From the NCBI GenBank assembly GCA_045601285.1, contig JAZRZJ010000049.1, forward strand, positions 1-64,000: a stretch of 64,000 bases of DNA. Reading direction: 5' to 3'. This document shows, in pieces, positions 1-9,478 of the stretch. How positions within the stretch are numbered: position 1 is the first letter of the stretch; each line of letters starts with the position of its first letter. Below the pieces are notes generated by a model that was given only the letters and a program-made list of their open reading frames with translations, made no database searches and was not told the DNA's origin. A program made the position numbers and the translations under genes. The stretch is from F23-B02 sp045601285 (GTDB lineage Bacteria; Bacillota; Clostridia; Oscillospirales; Oscillospiraceae).

Positions 1-12
1 GCCGCTTTCAGA

Positions 13-213
13 TTACTTGATGCCGTACTTCTTGTTAAACTTATCAACACGGCCGCTGGTGTCAACGAGCTTCTGCTTGCCGGTATAGAAGGGGTGGCAC
101 TTGGAGCAGATTTCAACGGTGATGCCCTGACGGGTGGAGCCAGTCTCGATGGTGGCGCCGCAAGCGCACTTGATAACGGTGGGCTGATAGTTAGGATGGA
201 TTCCTGCCTTCAT
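13..213 (-). CDS. rpmE: 50S ribosomal protein L31
   Basis: Protein of the large ribosomal subunit, 66 residues, the usual family length. Cysteines C16, C18, C36 and C39 form the zinc site of the zinc-binding (C+) form of L31, which bacteria normally use when zinc is sufficient; a zinc-free paralogue, if there is one, is not in this window. The ATG is preceded by AAGGAG at a good distance and by a well-formed promoter at 283-311, so the gene is read alone from the left edge. Nothing unusual was seen. Confidence 0.97.
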   Translation of the reverse strand: MKAGIHPNYQPTVIKCACGATIETGSTRQGITVEICSKCHPFYTGKQKLVDTSGRVDKFNKKYGIK

Positions 214-282
214 TGTTTTTATCTCCTTAATCTGTTGCTGTCTTGATTACGTCAAAGAGCGCAGTTACAAGACGCAAAGTGG

Positions 283-311
283 ATTGTATCATAATAATAA
301 TTGTATTGCAA
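283..311 (-). promoter_or_regulatory. Promoter of rpmE
   Basis: On the minus strand TTGCAA and TACAAT are separated by 17 bases, about 70 bases upstream of the rpmE start. This is a vegetative sigma-A type promoter by pattern only. Confidence 0.6.
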
Positions 312-356
312 GGGTTTTTTCAGATTTTTTATAAGTGAACAAATCTCAAATTCACC

Positions 357-427
357 GTCATTCTGAGCGCAGCGAAGAATCTCGCATACATCGGGGGATT
401 CGTCGTCGCTGCGCTCCTCAGAATGAC
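357..427. repeat. Short palindromic dispersed repeat, copy 1
   Basis: A 71-bp element bounded by a perfect 11-bp inverted repeat (GTCATTCTGAG / CTCAGAATGAC) with a GC-rich interior that can fold back. A related element with the same ends lies at 10767-10840. It has no coding content, and looks like a REP/MITE-class intergenic element. It sits just beyond the addA stop codon, next to short tandem copies of ATTCAGCATT (about 438-470) that run into the end of addA. Confidence 0.75.
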
Positions 428-446
428 ATAGTTTTTCATTCAGCAT

Positions 447-3400
447 TCAGCATTTATCATTCAGCATTATTGAAACCGCTTTGCCTGCGTCAAGGAAGTA
501 CAGCACGCATTCCTTCACGGGTTTTCCCGTTATTCTCTCCGCCGCGATTGCATAGGCGCGAAGCTGACCTCTGTAAACTTCCGCACGGCTTAAAAGCGCA
601 TCGCCGCGCACTCTGTCGGTCTTGTAGTCGATGACCGTAAGTGCGCCCTTTTCCTCAATACAGCAGTCCATAACGCCCTGAAGCAGCACCTTTTCACCCT
701 CGCCGTCATCAAAGAAATCCTCCGCAGGACAGAGAAGCGAGAACTTGAACTCACGGTTTATCCCCTCCGCATTCATTATGCGCTGACCGATTTCTGATTT
801 GAAGAGCTTCAGAATTGCCCTTGCATCAACGGCCTCCGCCTGCCTGTCGGAAAGAAAACGGCAAGTGCGCAGTCGCTCGATTTCCGCTTTGATGTCCTCA
901 AGGTTGCCGGTCTTTTTGTAGTCGATATACTGGAGCACCATGTGTGTTGCGGTACCCTTTTCCGCGCCCGTCATGGAACGGCTTTCGCGGAGGAAATCGG
1001 GAGTGCGGAAGCTGCGCTGTCTGCGTGGTGCAAGGGACAAGGCCTCCTCATCAGGCTCCTCATGCTGCTTCATCTCCGTTGCCGTCACCTTACTGGGCAG
1101 ATTTGCGGCGTTTTCACGGGCATAGCGGAAGGCGAGATTACTGCGAATTTTTTCCCTTATCTCCGCATTTGCACCGCAGGCAACACGTTCCTCCTGCTCT
1201 ATCTCCGTTTCACCTGCTTTTTCGGGATAGTGTATGCTCATTCGCATACATTCGCTCTTATCCGCAAGCAGAGAGCACATGAGCCATGCCGCAGGACTCT
1301 GCGCTGACATGAGCACCTCGGGTGACATAGGAAAGCTCACAAGAGGCATGAGCTTCTGGAGCTTTTCCTCGGGCTCGCGCATAGCCGCCGTCATGTAAAG
1401 ATATTCCTTTGCGCGCGTCAGCGCAACGTATAGCAGGCGCATTTCCTCGGAAAGCATTTCCCGCTCCGAGCGTATTTTTATGGCGTTGCGGGCAAGGCTG
1501 TGGTATTCAATGCCGCGCTCCGTGTCCGTAACCTTAGGGCCCAGACCCAGCTCGTGATGGACAAGCACCGCCGCCCTGGAATCCTGACGGTTGAACTGGT
1601 GGTTTGTGTCGCAGAGAAAAACGATGGGGAACTCAAGTCCCTTGGATTTGTGAACGGTCATAATCTGCACCGCGTTTCCGCTGCTGCCGCGGCTCGGCTC
1701 TTCGCCGCGCTCGCTAAGCTTTCCCAGCCACTCGACAAAACGGTGCAGTCCGCGGTAGCCCGTGGCTTCAAAGCGTTTTGCGTAATCAAGCATGAGCATG
1801 AGATTGCAGCAGCGGTTTTCACCGTCACGCATGGCGGAGCAGATTGCGAAAGCATCAATTTCGTCATAGAGCTTCCATATAAGCTCCCCAAGCTCCATAT
1901 CCCTTGCGCAGTCGCGGAAGATCTTGAGTCTGTCAAGAAAGTCGGCGCATTTTGCATCTGCATCGCCGCGCTTTGTCAGTGCGGTGAAGAAATCGCTTTT
2001 CTTATCCGAGGCGCGTATTTCCGAAAGCTCGTCGGCGGTAAAGCTGAAGAAGGGCGAGCGCAGAACGGAAATAAGCGGCACGTCCTGATTAGGATTGTCA
2101 ATGACTGCAAGCAGGCTTATTATGCCCGAAATCTCCATCGAATCGAAGAAGGAGCCGCCCTGTCCGCTCATTACGGGAACGTCCGCCGCAGTTAAGGCAC
2201 GGCGGTAGACATCGCCTGTGGAATTTGCCGAACGCATTAGAATTGCAACGTCGCTGTAACGTGCGGGACGGCGCACGTCACGGTCGGTCACGAGGGTTCC
2301 GCTGTCAATTATGCTCTTGATCTTTTCCGCAACAAGCCTTGCCTCAAGCTCCGTTTTGTCGGGGATTTCCTCCTCGTCCTCTCCCTTTGGGATCGCAATG
2401 AGCATAAGCTCCGGAACAGGCACATCGCCGCTGTAATACTCCGCACCGCATTTAAGCTCGGCATATTCATCGTAGGCGATTTCGCCGAGAGTCTCCGACA
2501 TACAGGTTTGGAAAACACGGTTTGCCGCATTGATTATCTGTGAGCGTGAACGGAAATTCTCCTGAAGCATGATACGGACGGGTTCGTTTTCATCTGCTTT
2601 GTCAAGGTCGGAAAAGCTGTTATATTTCCCGGTAAATATGGTTGGGTCTGCAAGGCGGAAGCGGTAGATGGACTGCTTCACATCGCCCACCATGAACAGA
2701 TTTTCGCCATTTCTTGAGGCGGCGCGGAAAATCGCGTCCTGCACGGCGTTAACGTCCTGATATTCGTCCACCATGATTTCGGTGAATCTTGCGGAAACAG
2801 CATCGGCAATGTCCTTATGCTCCGCAAGAAGCTTATACGCCATGTGCTCAAGGTCGGAAAAATCCACTTCGGCACGGCGGCGCTTTTCCGCAGCATATAC
2901 TCTGTCGAACTCAAGGGTGAGCTTCAGCAGCGCCTGCATGGCCGGGGCGGTTTTTTTCATATCCGCGAGGAGCTTTCCGGACTCGGCATTGAGTGTTCCC
3001 GCAAAGCTCTGAGCCTGCTTTTTGCACTGATTCCACACAGCCTTTATGTATTCCGACAGCTCGGGATCCGGGGATTTGCGCAGAGCTCCCAGGCGCAAAA
3101 ATTCAATGGGCAGAAGAGCCCTCGCCCTGTCCCAGCCCACGTCCAGCGCCTTTGCAAATTCCCGCAGACTTGCCGCGGCTTCCGCAACGCTTCCGCCGTA
3201 GGTGGCACCGATTTTTTCCTCCGCCTGCGCTTCAAGGGCAAGGCTTTCCATGCGCTGCGCCCAGAAATCAGCTTTTAGCTTCAGGGAGGACAGGATTTCT
3301 TTGCCCCATGCGGTTTCCGCCGCATCTGAATAGCTCCTCGAAAGCTCCTCGAGCTGCGCCTGCGCCCACTTTTCAGGCTCGGCATGGCTCTGCATTTTCT

Positions 3401-3941
3401 TGTGAAGATTTACAACCAGCTCGGCAAGGCGGCTGTCATCGCGTCCGCGCCCCACCGTATCGGCAAGAAGTCTGAAGTCGCTTTCCATGTTCTCGTAGCG
3501 GGACTCCATGACCTTTTCTATTACCCTTGCCTTGATTGCATCGGCGCGCTCCTCCTCAATTACTCTGAACTCGGGGGAAAGTCCTGCCGCATGGCAGTTT
3601 TCACGCAGAAGATTTGCACAGAAGCTGTGGATCGTTCCTATCTGCGCCCGCTGGCACAGAGCGCTTTGACGGCGCAGGCGCTTGTTTTCGGGGTCATCGG
3701 CAAGGCGGGCGGCGATTTCGTCCATGATACGACTGCGAAGCTCCGCCGCCGCCGCCTTTGTGAAGGTGATAATGAGGAAGCTGTCCACATCGGCGGGCCT
3801 GATCTCATCGGTTATTCTGGAAAGCAGGCGCTCGGTCAGCACCTTTGTTTTGCCCGAGCCTGCCGCCGCAGAAACAAGCACCGCGCGGTTTGCGGTGACG
3901 ATGGCATCATGCTGTGATTTTGTGGGTTTGAATTCAGCCAT
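447..3941 (-). CDS. addA: ATP-dependent helicase/nuclease subunit A (AddA)
   Basis: Helicase-nuclease subunit of AddAB, which resects double-strand breaks for RecA loading. 1,164 residues, normal for AddA. The UvrD/Rep-like helicase shows Walker A (AAAGSGKT, about residues 25-32) and the motif II sequence VDEYQD. Near the C-terminus, VIDYKTDR is the RecB-family nuclease motif. The ATG at 3941 is chosen over a longer in-frame start at 3998 because GGAGG lies directly upstream and because this start overlaps the end of addB by 8 bases, the coupled arrangement usual for addB-addA. The last residues (LNDKC) are encoded by ATTCAGCATT-type repeats, so the natural C-terminus may have been replaced when the repeat arrived. 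Confidence 0.96.
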   Translation of the reverse strand: MAEFKPTKSQHDAIVTANRAVLVSAAAGSGKTKVLTERLLSRITDEIRPADVDSFLIITFTKAAAAELRSRIMDEIAARLADDPENKRLRRQSALCQRAQIGTIHSFCANLLRENCHAAGLSPEFRVIEEERADAIKARVIEKVMESRYENMESDFRLLADTVGRGRDDSRLAELVVNLHKKMQSHAEPEKWAQAQLEELSRSYSDAAETAWGKEILSSLKLKADFWAQRMESLALEAQAEEKIGATYGGSVAEAAASLREFAKALDVGWDRARALLPIEFLRLGALRKSPDPELSEYIKAVWNQCKKQAQSFAGTLNAESGKLLADMKKTAPAMQALLKLTLEFDRVYAAEKRRRAEVDFSDLEHMAYKLLAEHKDIADAVSARFTEIMVDEYQDVNAVQDAIFRAASRNGENLFMVGDVKQSIYRFRLADPTIFTGKYNSFSDLDKADENEPVRIMLQENFRSRSQIINAANRVFQTCMSETLGEIAYDEYAELKCGAEYYSGDVPVPELMLIAIPKGEDEEEIPDKTELEARLVAEKIKSIIDSGTLVTDRDVRRPARYSDVAILMRSANSTGDVYRRALTAADVPVMSGQGGSFFDSMEISGIISLLAVIDNPNQDVPLISVLRSPFFSFTADELSEIRASDKKSDFFTALTKRGDADAKCADFLDRLKIFRDCARDMELGELIWKLYDEIDAFAICSAMRDGENRCCNLMLMLDYAKRFEATGYRGLHRFVEWLGKLSERGEEPSRGSSGNAVQIMTVHKSKGLEFPIVFLCDTNHQFNRQDSRAAVLVHHELGLGPKVTDTERGIEYHSLARNAIKIRSEREMLSEEMRLLYVALTRAKEYLYMTAAMREPEEKLQKLMPLVSFPMSPEVLMSAQSPAAWLMCSLLADKSECMRMSIHYPEKAGETEIEQEERVACGANAEIREKIRSNLAFRYARENAANLPSKVTATEMKQHEEPDEEALSLAPRRQRSFRTPDFLRESRSMTGAEKGTATHMVLQYIDYKKTGNLEDIKAEIERLRTCRFLSDRQAEAVDARAILKLFKSEIGQRIMNAEGINREFKFSLLCPAEDFFDDGEGEKVLLQGVMDCCIEEKGALTVIDYKTDRVRGDALLSRAEVYRGQLRAYAIAAERITGKPVKECVLYFLDAGKAVSIMLNDKC

Positions 3942-6900
3942 TACCCTCACCTCCCTCGAGAATATTCCACACCTTTGTGGCATCAAGCTTCGGGGCAACG
4001 CGCAGGTGCTCGCCGTTTTCGCCGTTTACGAAATGGCAGGCGGCAAAATAATCGCACTGGCTGCAGGCATTTTCCTGCTGACTGCGGTAGAAGGGGTCTG
4101 CGGCGATGCTTCCCTGATGAAGCTCCTTCGCCATATCGCGAAGAGTTTTGTTTATGTGACCTGCCAGAAGTCCGAAGCGTTCTGCGCTGGCAAGCGACTT
4201 TCCCGTGGGAACACCCTCTTTGAACGTAACGGGAATAAACCTCGGTGCTTCCGAAGCTTCCATGGCTTTGAGCACATCGTAATCCTCAAGCAGAAGTCCG
4301 CTGCGCTTTACTGCCTCTGCGCGTTTGTCTGCAATTTCCTCATCGCTCAGATCGGCGGTTGCCGAAAGCATGACATCTCTTGCGGGGATATACATGACAC
4401 CCGCGGGAACGATTTCCTTTCCGTAAAGCAGATGTCCGTTTTCGCCCAGAGAGAAGAGGTACAGAAGCATCTGAAGTCCCATGCCGCACCAAACGTCAGG
4501 GAGAGAAAACTTCTTGTGTCCCGTTTTGTAGTCCATGACGCGCACATAGAGCTTGCCCTCATGCACCCAGCCGTCAACACGGTCGGCAATGCCCGTGAGG
4601 ATAAGGTTTTCCTCGCCCTCGCCGAGATCGTAGGGCGGAATTATATCGCTGTTTCCGAAGTCAAGCTCAAAGGACAGGGGCTCAAAATCCGACACTCGCA
4701 GCTCGTTTGCCATGTCGCAAACAACGGCGCGGGCATCTTTTGTGAGTCTTCGGAAAAGATACTCAAAGCGCGGCGTTTTTTCTTTGAAGTCGTTGAGTCT
4801 TTCATGCACATAATCCGCAATGTATTTATCCGTAAGCTCGCGGAGCTTTTCATCGCTGATTTTCCTGAAGCCGCCGAGAGACATGACATCTCCCGCAACG
4901 TGTTCAAGGACAAAGTGCATGAAGGTACCCATTTCGGGAGGCGCAAAGCCTGCGGGCTCGCGCTTTTTCGCCTTGAGACCGTACTGCATGAAGTAGGCGA
5001 AGCGGCAGTTTGCGAATTTGTCGATTCTTGAGGCGGAAAGGCGGAGCTTTTCGCCGTAAAGGGCCTTGACGGAGGCCTTTGAAAGACTTCCCCTGCTCAT
5101 TTCCGAGGCTCTCATCAGAGCGTTCATGCGTTCGGGATACTCCTCCGCGAAATACTCCGCAGCAGATGCCTCAGTCTCACCGCCGCCCCGCAGGGCATTA
5201 GCCGCAAGCTCAAGTGCCGGCGACGGCGCGTTCATGCGGAGTTTTCCCGCTATGACCGCCTCGGTTTCAAGACCGAAGAGGCTTTTCGCTCTGCTGACCG
5301 CAAAGGCGGGGCGCACCGCATCGCCCGAGGCGCTGAAGGCGGGATAGCTGAAATGCAGGCTCTCCGAGGGCAGAGTAAGACAGTTGTAGATGACGGAAAA
5401 TTCACGCCACATATCGCTGTCTCCTGCGCCGCCCAAATCAATGTCAAGCTCAAGCAGACGCTTTCGCTCATCGTTTGAGAACATTCCGCCCTCAGCTTCG
5501 GGAGCGGGAATACGCTCGTCGGAGGCGCCCAGCACAATGAGATGCTTTATTCTTCTGCGGCGCATACGGTCAAAATCCCCCGCTGTAACGCGGTCAAGGG
5601 ATACGGGAATCGTTCCCACATCGTAGCGCGAGAGCATGGTTGTAAACAGTCGGCCGAAGCTGTCGGTGTCGGACTCGGCAGCACCGAGGATCGCCGCGCT
5701 CTGCTCCAGCGCCGATACGGTTATATCCCAGAGCTGCGCATATTCCTGCGCTCTTGCAGAAAGGCCCCTTTCATTAAGCTCCTCCGAGCGTTTTTCAAGC
5801 TTTTCGGAAAGCTTCAGCTCCTCAAGAAGCTCAGCGAGAGCCTCGGCCTGTTCTCTTGCGGTTTCCGCCGCTTTACTGCGCTCCTCAAAGTGCAGAAGCG
5901 GTGCCGCTGCAATTCGGCGCAGGCGGTTTATTCTGCGGAGCTGCTGATTGGTTTCGTCGGTATATTCGCCGCCGTAGCCCTCGGGGTGCAGGCGCCAGTC
6001 CCCCTCCTGCTTCCAGGCGGAGCCCCGGAGCTGCCACAGGAGTATGTAGTTTTCAAGCTCGTCGCACTCGTCCTCCTCAAGTCCCGCAAGGCCCGTTCGG
6101 AGATATGAAAGCACGTCGGCAATTTCCCAGCCACCGCCTATTATCTCGTATGCGCCGGAAATCAGCGCGGGCAGAGGCTTCGAGAGCAGGTCGCCCTTTC
6201 TCGCGGTGTAAAGCGGCACTCCGTAATGCTCAAATACGCTTTCAAGCATGAGGCGGTAATCCTCAAAGCCGCGGACGGCAATGGCAATATCGCGCCAGCG
6301 GCAGCCCGTGTCGCGCACAAGCTCAATACATCTTGCGGCGGCAAACTCGCATTCCTCGGCGGCGCTGCCCGCGGCATGAATGCCCACAACTCCCTCTTCG
6401 CACTCCGCTTTGGCTGCGGAGTAGCTGAACATATTATCCGCATAGACGCGCAGGGCCTCGTTCTTTCCCGCCGTGCCGTCCATGGTCTGAAGCTCGTATT
6501 TTATTCTGTTTTCACGGCAGAAGCCCAAAAGAGAGCTCACGGTTATTCTGCCCAGCTCAAAAATCTCGTTTCCGCTTTCAAGGGCGTCACAGCCGATGCA
6601 GAGCGTCACCTCAGCGCCCTTCAGGAGCAGAGCCTCGATCACGCGCTTTTCCTGGGCGGTAAAGTCTGTAAACCCGTCAATATACACATGATTTTTCTCA
6701 CAGAAGGAGCTGTATTCGATCTGCTCGGCAAGAACGCTGAGTCTGTCTGCGGGGTCGGCATGGCCGTTTGCCACCACAGCGTCATAGGCCTCCTGCACAA
6801 GCGCAAGGTCGGAGAGCTTTTCCGACAGCGCACCCTCGCATTTTGATGCGGCCTCTGCAAGCTGTTCAGTGCTTATACAGGCGGTTTTTAGCTCGTCCAC

Positions 6901-7269
6901 GGCGGAGAGAAGCAAGGTCTGCATCTCTGCTCTTTTTCTCGCAGATGAATACACACGGAGTCTTGAGTACAGTCCCTCTGCTGCAAGCGCCATGCACAGA
7001 AGTCTGCCGCCCTTGTCCAGATATTTTGCCGCACCGCCGCCAAGCTCCGCATTGAGCCTGCGGGCAAGTCCCGTAAAGGACAGCACCTCGGCGTACAGCG
7101 AAAGGCTGTCACCGCAGATTTCGCAGAGCTCACGCTCGGCCTCGTGGCTGTACTGCTCAGGGACAAGCAGAATATATCCCGCCTCGTGCCGCTGTACCGC
7201 ACGGTTTATTTCCTTCATAACGGCAGAGCTTTTGCCCGTGCCTGCTTTTCCCATGATAATTCGCAGCAT
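3934..7269 (-). CDS. addB: ATP-dependent nuclease subunit B (AddB)
   Basis: Partner of AddA in the AddAB break-processing enzyme. 1,111 residues. An N-terminal Walker A (GKAGTGKS) is followed by a degenerate helicase core. In the C-terminal nuclease domain VMDYKTG is the catalytic motif. One cysteine in FANCRFAYF and three in ACSQCDYFAAC give the four ligands of the iron-sulfur staple typical of AddB. It starts at an ATG behind a GGCGGTG ribosome site and is first in the addB-addA operon, read from the promoter at 7303-7331. Confidence 0.96.
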   Translation of the reverse strand: MLRIIMGKAGTGKSSAVMKEINRAVQRHEAGYILLVPEQYSHEAERELCEICGDSLSLYAEVLSFTGLARRLNAELGGGAAKYLDKGGRLLCMALAAEGLYSRLRVYSSARKRAEMQTLLLSAVDELKTACISTEQLAEAASKCEGALSEKLSDLALVQEAYDAVVANGHADPADRLSVLAEQIEYSSFCEKNHVYIDGFTDFTAQEKRVIEALLLKGAEVTLCIGCDALESGNEIFELGRITVSSLLGFCRENRIKYELQTMDGTAGKNEALRVYADNMFSYSAAKAECEEGVVGIHAAGSAAEECEFAAARCIELVRDTGCRWRDIAIAVRGFEDYRLMLESVFEHYGVPLYTARKGDLLSKPLPALISGAYEIIGGGWEIADVLSYLRTGLAGLEEDECDELENYILLWQLRGSAWKQEGDWRLHPEGYGGEYTDETNQQLRRINRLRRIAAAPLLHFEERSKAAETAREQAEALAELLEELKLSEKLEKRSEELNERGLSARAQEYAQLWDITVSALEQSAAILGAAESDTDSFGRLFTTMLSRYDVGTIPVSLDRVTAGDFDRMRRRRIKHLIVLGASDERIPAPEAEGGMFSNDERKRLLELDIDLGGAGDSDMWREFSVIYNCLTLPSESLHFSYPAFSASGDAVRPAFAVSRAKSLFGLETEAVIAGKLRMNAPSPALELAANALRGGGETEASAAEYFAEEYPERMNALMRASEMSRGSLSKASVKALYGEKLRLSASRIDKFANCRFAYFMQYGLKAKKREPAGFAPPEMGTFMHFVLEHVAGDVMSLGGFRKISDEKLRELTDKYIADYVHERLNDFKEKTPRFEYLFRRLTKDARAVVCDMANELRVSDFEPLSFELDFGNSDIIPPYDLGEGEENLILTGIADRVDGWVHEGKLYVRVMDYKTGHKKFSLPDVWCGMGLQMLLYLFSLGENGHLLYGKEIVPAGVMYIPARDVMLSATADLSDEEIADKRAEAVKRSGLLLEDYDVLKAMEASEAPRFIPVTFKEGVPTGKSLASAERFGLLAGHINKTLRDMAKELHQGSIAADPFYRSQQENACSQCDYFAACHFVNGENGEHLRVAPKLDATKVWNILEGGEGNG

Positions 7270-7302
7270 AATCGCACCGCCTTGATTTTATCTTTATATA
7301 AT

Positions 7303-7331
7303 ATTTTATCAAATGTAAGTTTTATTGGCAA
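7303..7331 (-). promoter_or_regulatory. Promoter of the addBA operon
   Basis: Minus-strand TTGCCA and TAAAAT with a 17-base spacer, ending about 34 bases before the addB start. Confidence 0.65.
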
Positions 7332-7538
7332 GAGCGTACATAGGGCTCTATTCTCCATAGGTAATAATCACCAAAGAGCTCTTCAGTTTCCTCATGTGAA
7401 AACCGGGTTTTTGTCTGTGTCGACAAAGTTCATTTTCCCTGTTTGCAATTGATTAAGTTGTATGATATGTTGTATTTGTGAGAAGTTCGGATTTATCATT
7501 TTCACTTATTATATTTTCAGAAATTAAGGAGTAAATGT

Positions 7539-9296
7539 ATGGGGGTTTCCAACGTTATTGCGCTGCTCGGCGGCGTTGCGCTGTTTCTCTTCGGCATGTC
7601 ACTCATGGGCGAAAGCCTGAAAAAAGTCGCCGGCAGCAAGCTTGAGCTTGTGCTTTACCGCCTTTCAAGCACTCCGCTTAAGGGCATTCTTCTCGGCACC
7701 GGCGTCACGGCCGTAATCCAGTCCTCCTCCGCAACCTCCGTCATGGTTGTCGGCTTCGTCAACTCCGGCATGATGAAGGTAAGACAGGCCATCGGAATCG
7801 TAATGGGCGCCATCATCGGCACCTCCATCACGGGCTGGATTATCTGTCTTTCAGCAATCGGCAACGGCGCAGACGGTATTATTTCTCTGTTTTCAACCGA
7901 AAGCCTCGCCTCTATCGTTGCGGTAATCGGCATTCTCTGCTACAGCTTTTCCAAGAAAAACTCCACAAAGCACGTAGGCGGCATTCTTCTGGGCTTTGCC
8001 GTACTCATGTTCGGCATGAAGGCAATGAGCGGCTCCGTTTCCGAGCTTAAGGAAAGCGAGACCTTCATCAATCTGCTCACCGACTTTTCCAATCCCCTGC
8101 TGGGCATTCTCGTGGGCATGCTTTTCACCAGCGTGCTTCAGAGCGCCTCTGCCGCCGTCGGTATTCTTCAGGCGCTTGCCGTCACGGGTGCAATCCGTTT
8201 TGACACGGCGCTCCCCATTATCATGGGCATCGCCATAGGTGCCGCAGTTCCCGTTCTTCTTTCCGCACTGGGTGCAAACGCCGCAGGTCGCCGCACTGCC
8301 TGGTCATACCTTGTTGTTGACACTCTCGGCGTAATTGTCTTCAGTCTCATCTTCTACACCCTAAATTCAATTATAGATTTCTCCTTTATGGGTTCCACCA
8401 TGACAATGGTTTCCATCGCCGCTCTGAATACAGTCTTCCGTGCTGCGATTGTTCTTCTGCTCTTCCCCTTCATTGCCCTGCTTGAAAAGCTTGTCTGCCG
8501 TATGATCAAGGACGATGAGCATGAAGAGGATCTTCACGACATGGACAGACTTGAGGAACGCTTTCTTCTTCACCCCGCCATTGCCGTTGAGCAGAGCCGT
8601 CTTACCGTGAATTCCATGGCAAACAAGGCGCAGGATAATATTCTTAAGGCCATGGCACTTCTCGAAAACTACAGCGAGGAGGGCTTTGCCGCCGTTGAGC
8701 GCATGGAGGATATCATTGACCGCTACGAAGACAAAATCGGCAGTTATCTTGTCAAGCTTACCTGCAATGAGCTGAACCCCCAGGAGAACGAGGCCGTCAG
8801 CAAATATCTTCACACCATCAACGACTTTGAGCGAATGAGTGACCACGCCCTCAACGTTGCCGAAAGCGCACGAGAGCTTAATGAAAAGGGTATCATCTTC
8901 TCTGACGAGGGCTGGCATGAGCTGAACGTGCTCACCGCCGCCGTAACCGAGGTTCTCTCCACATCAATCCGCGCCTTCACGGAGAGCGACCTTCAGCTTG
9001 CCTACAGCGTTGAGCCTCTTGAAGACCACATTGACAACCTCTGCGACGAAATGAAGCTTCACCACATCGACCGTCTCTCAAAAGGCCGCTGCACCATTAC
9101 CCACGGCTATGTTTTCAATGACCTTCTGACTGACCTTGAGCGTATATCCGACCACTGCTCCAACATTGCAGTTGCAATGATCGAGCTTGAGTCCTCGGTT
9201 TTTGACACCCACGAATACATCAACAGTCTCAATGCCATGCACACAAAGGCATACGACGAGTATTACTCGGAATACAGCAAAAAGTACAAGCTTTAA
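7539..9296 (+). CDS. Na+/phosphate cotransporter with PhoU-like C-terminal domain
   Basis: Membrane symporter of the Na/Pi-cotransporter II (NptA/YjbB) family, moving phosphate with sodium. 585 residues. The membrane half (about residues 1-320) has the duplicated family signature: QSSSATS in the first repeat and QSASAA in the second, each within a glycine/alanine-rich helical hairpin. The soluble tail (about 340-570) is helical and PhoU-like (NDFERMSDHA, LERISDHCSN), as in most bacterial members. AAGGAG precedes the ATG. The gene stands alone, with a terminator after it. Direction of transport (uptake or efflux) cannot be read from the sequence; E. coli YjbB exports phosphate. Confidence 0.92.
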   Translation: MGVSNVIALLGGVALFLFGMSLMGESLKKVAGSKLELVLYRLSSTPLKGILLGTGVTAVIQSSSATSVMVVGFVNSGMMKVRQAIGIVMGAIIGTSITGWIICLSAIGNGADGIISLFSTESLASIVAVIGILCYSFSKKNSTKHVGGILLGFAVLMFGMKAMSGSVSELKESETFINLLTDFSNPLLGILVGMLFTSVLQSASAAVGILQALAVTGAIRFDTALPIIMGIAIGAAVPVLLSALGANAAGRRTAWSYLVVDTLGVIVFSLIFYTLNSIIDFSFMGSTMTMVSIAALNTVFRAAIVLLLFPFIALLEKLVCRMIKDDEHEEDLHDMDRLEERFLLHPAIAVEQSRLTVNSMANKAQDNILKAMALLENYSEEGFAAVERMEDIIDRYEDKIGSYLVKLTCNELNPQENEAVSKYLHTINDFERMSDHALNVAESARELNEKGIIFSDEGWHELNVLTAAVTEVLSTSIRAFTESDLQLAYSVEPLEDHIDNLCDEMKLHHIDRLSKGRCTITHGYVFNDLLTDLERISDHCSNIAVAMIELESSVFDTHEYINSLNAMHTKAYDEYYSEYSKKYKL

Positions 9297-9304
9297 GCAG
9301 CTCC

Positions 9305-9345
9305 AGCGCGCTTACCCTGCCATGCAGGCGAAGGCGCGCTTTTGC
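9305..9345 (+). terminator. Terminator after the phosphate symporter
   Basis: GCGCGC arms at 9306-9311 and 9334-9339 enclose an inner CCTGC/GCAGG hairpin and are followed by TTTT. The stem is slightly bulged. Confidence 0.6.
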
Positions 9346-9383
9346 TTTGTCTGAAAACTGTCAATCTTTTTATTCTCAAACGG

Positions 9384-9412
9384 TTGAAGATATATAGCCG
9401 CGGTGTTAAAAT
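9384..9412 (+). promoter_or_regulatory. Promoter of the aminotransferase gene
   Basis: TTGAAG and TAAAAT with a 17-base spacer, 66 bases before the start codon. Confidence 0.6.
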
Positions 9413-9478
9413 GGCAATGTTTGAAATACCCGGAATTTACACGCTTTACAAAATATTATCAAGAAAGGAATTACACGC

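Noticed and set aside
3682..5031. A 449-codon plus-strand open frame
   Set aside because: It is antisense to addA/addB across their junction, lacks a ribosome site and has no recognisable motif; the minus-strand genes explain the open frame.
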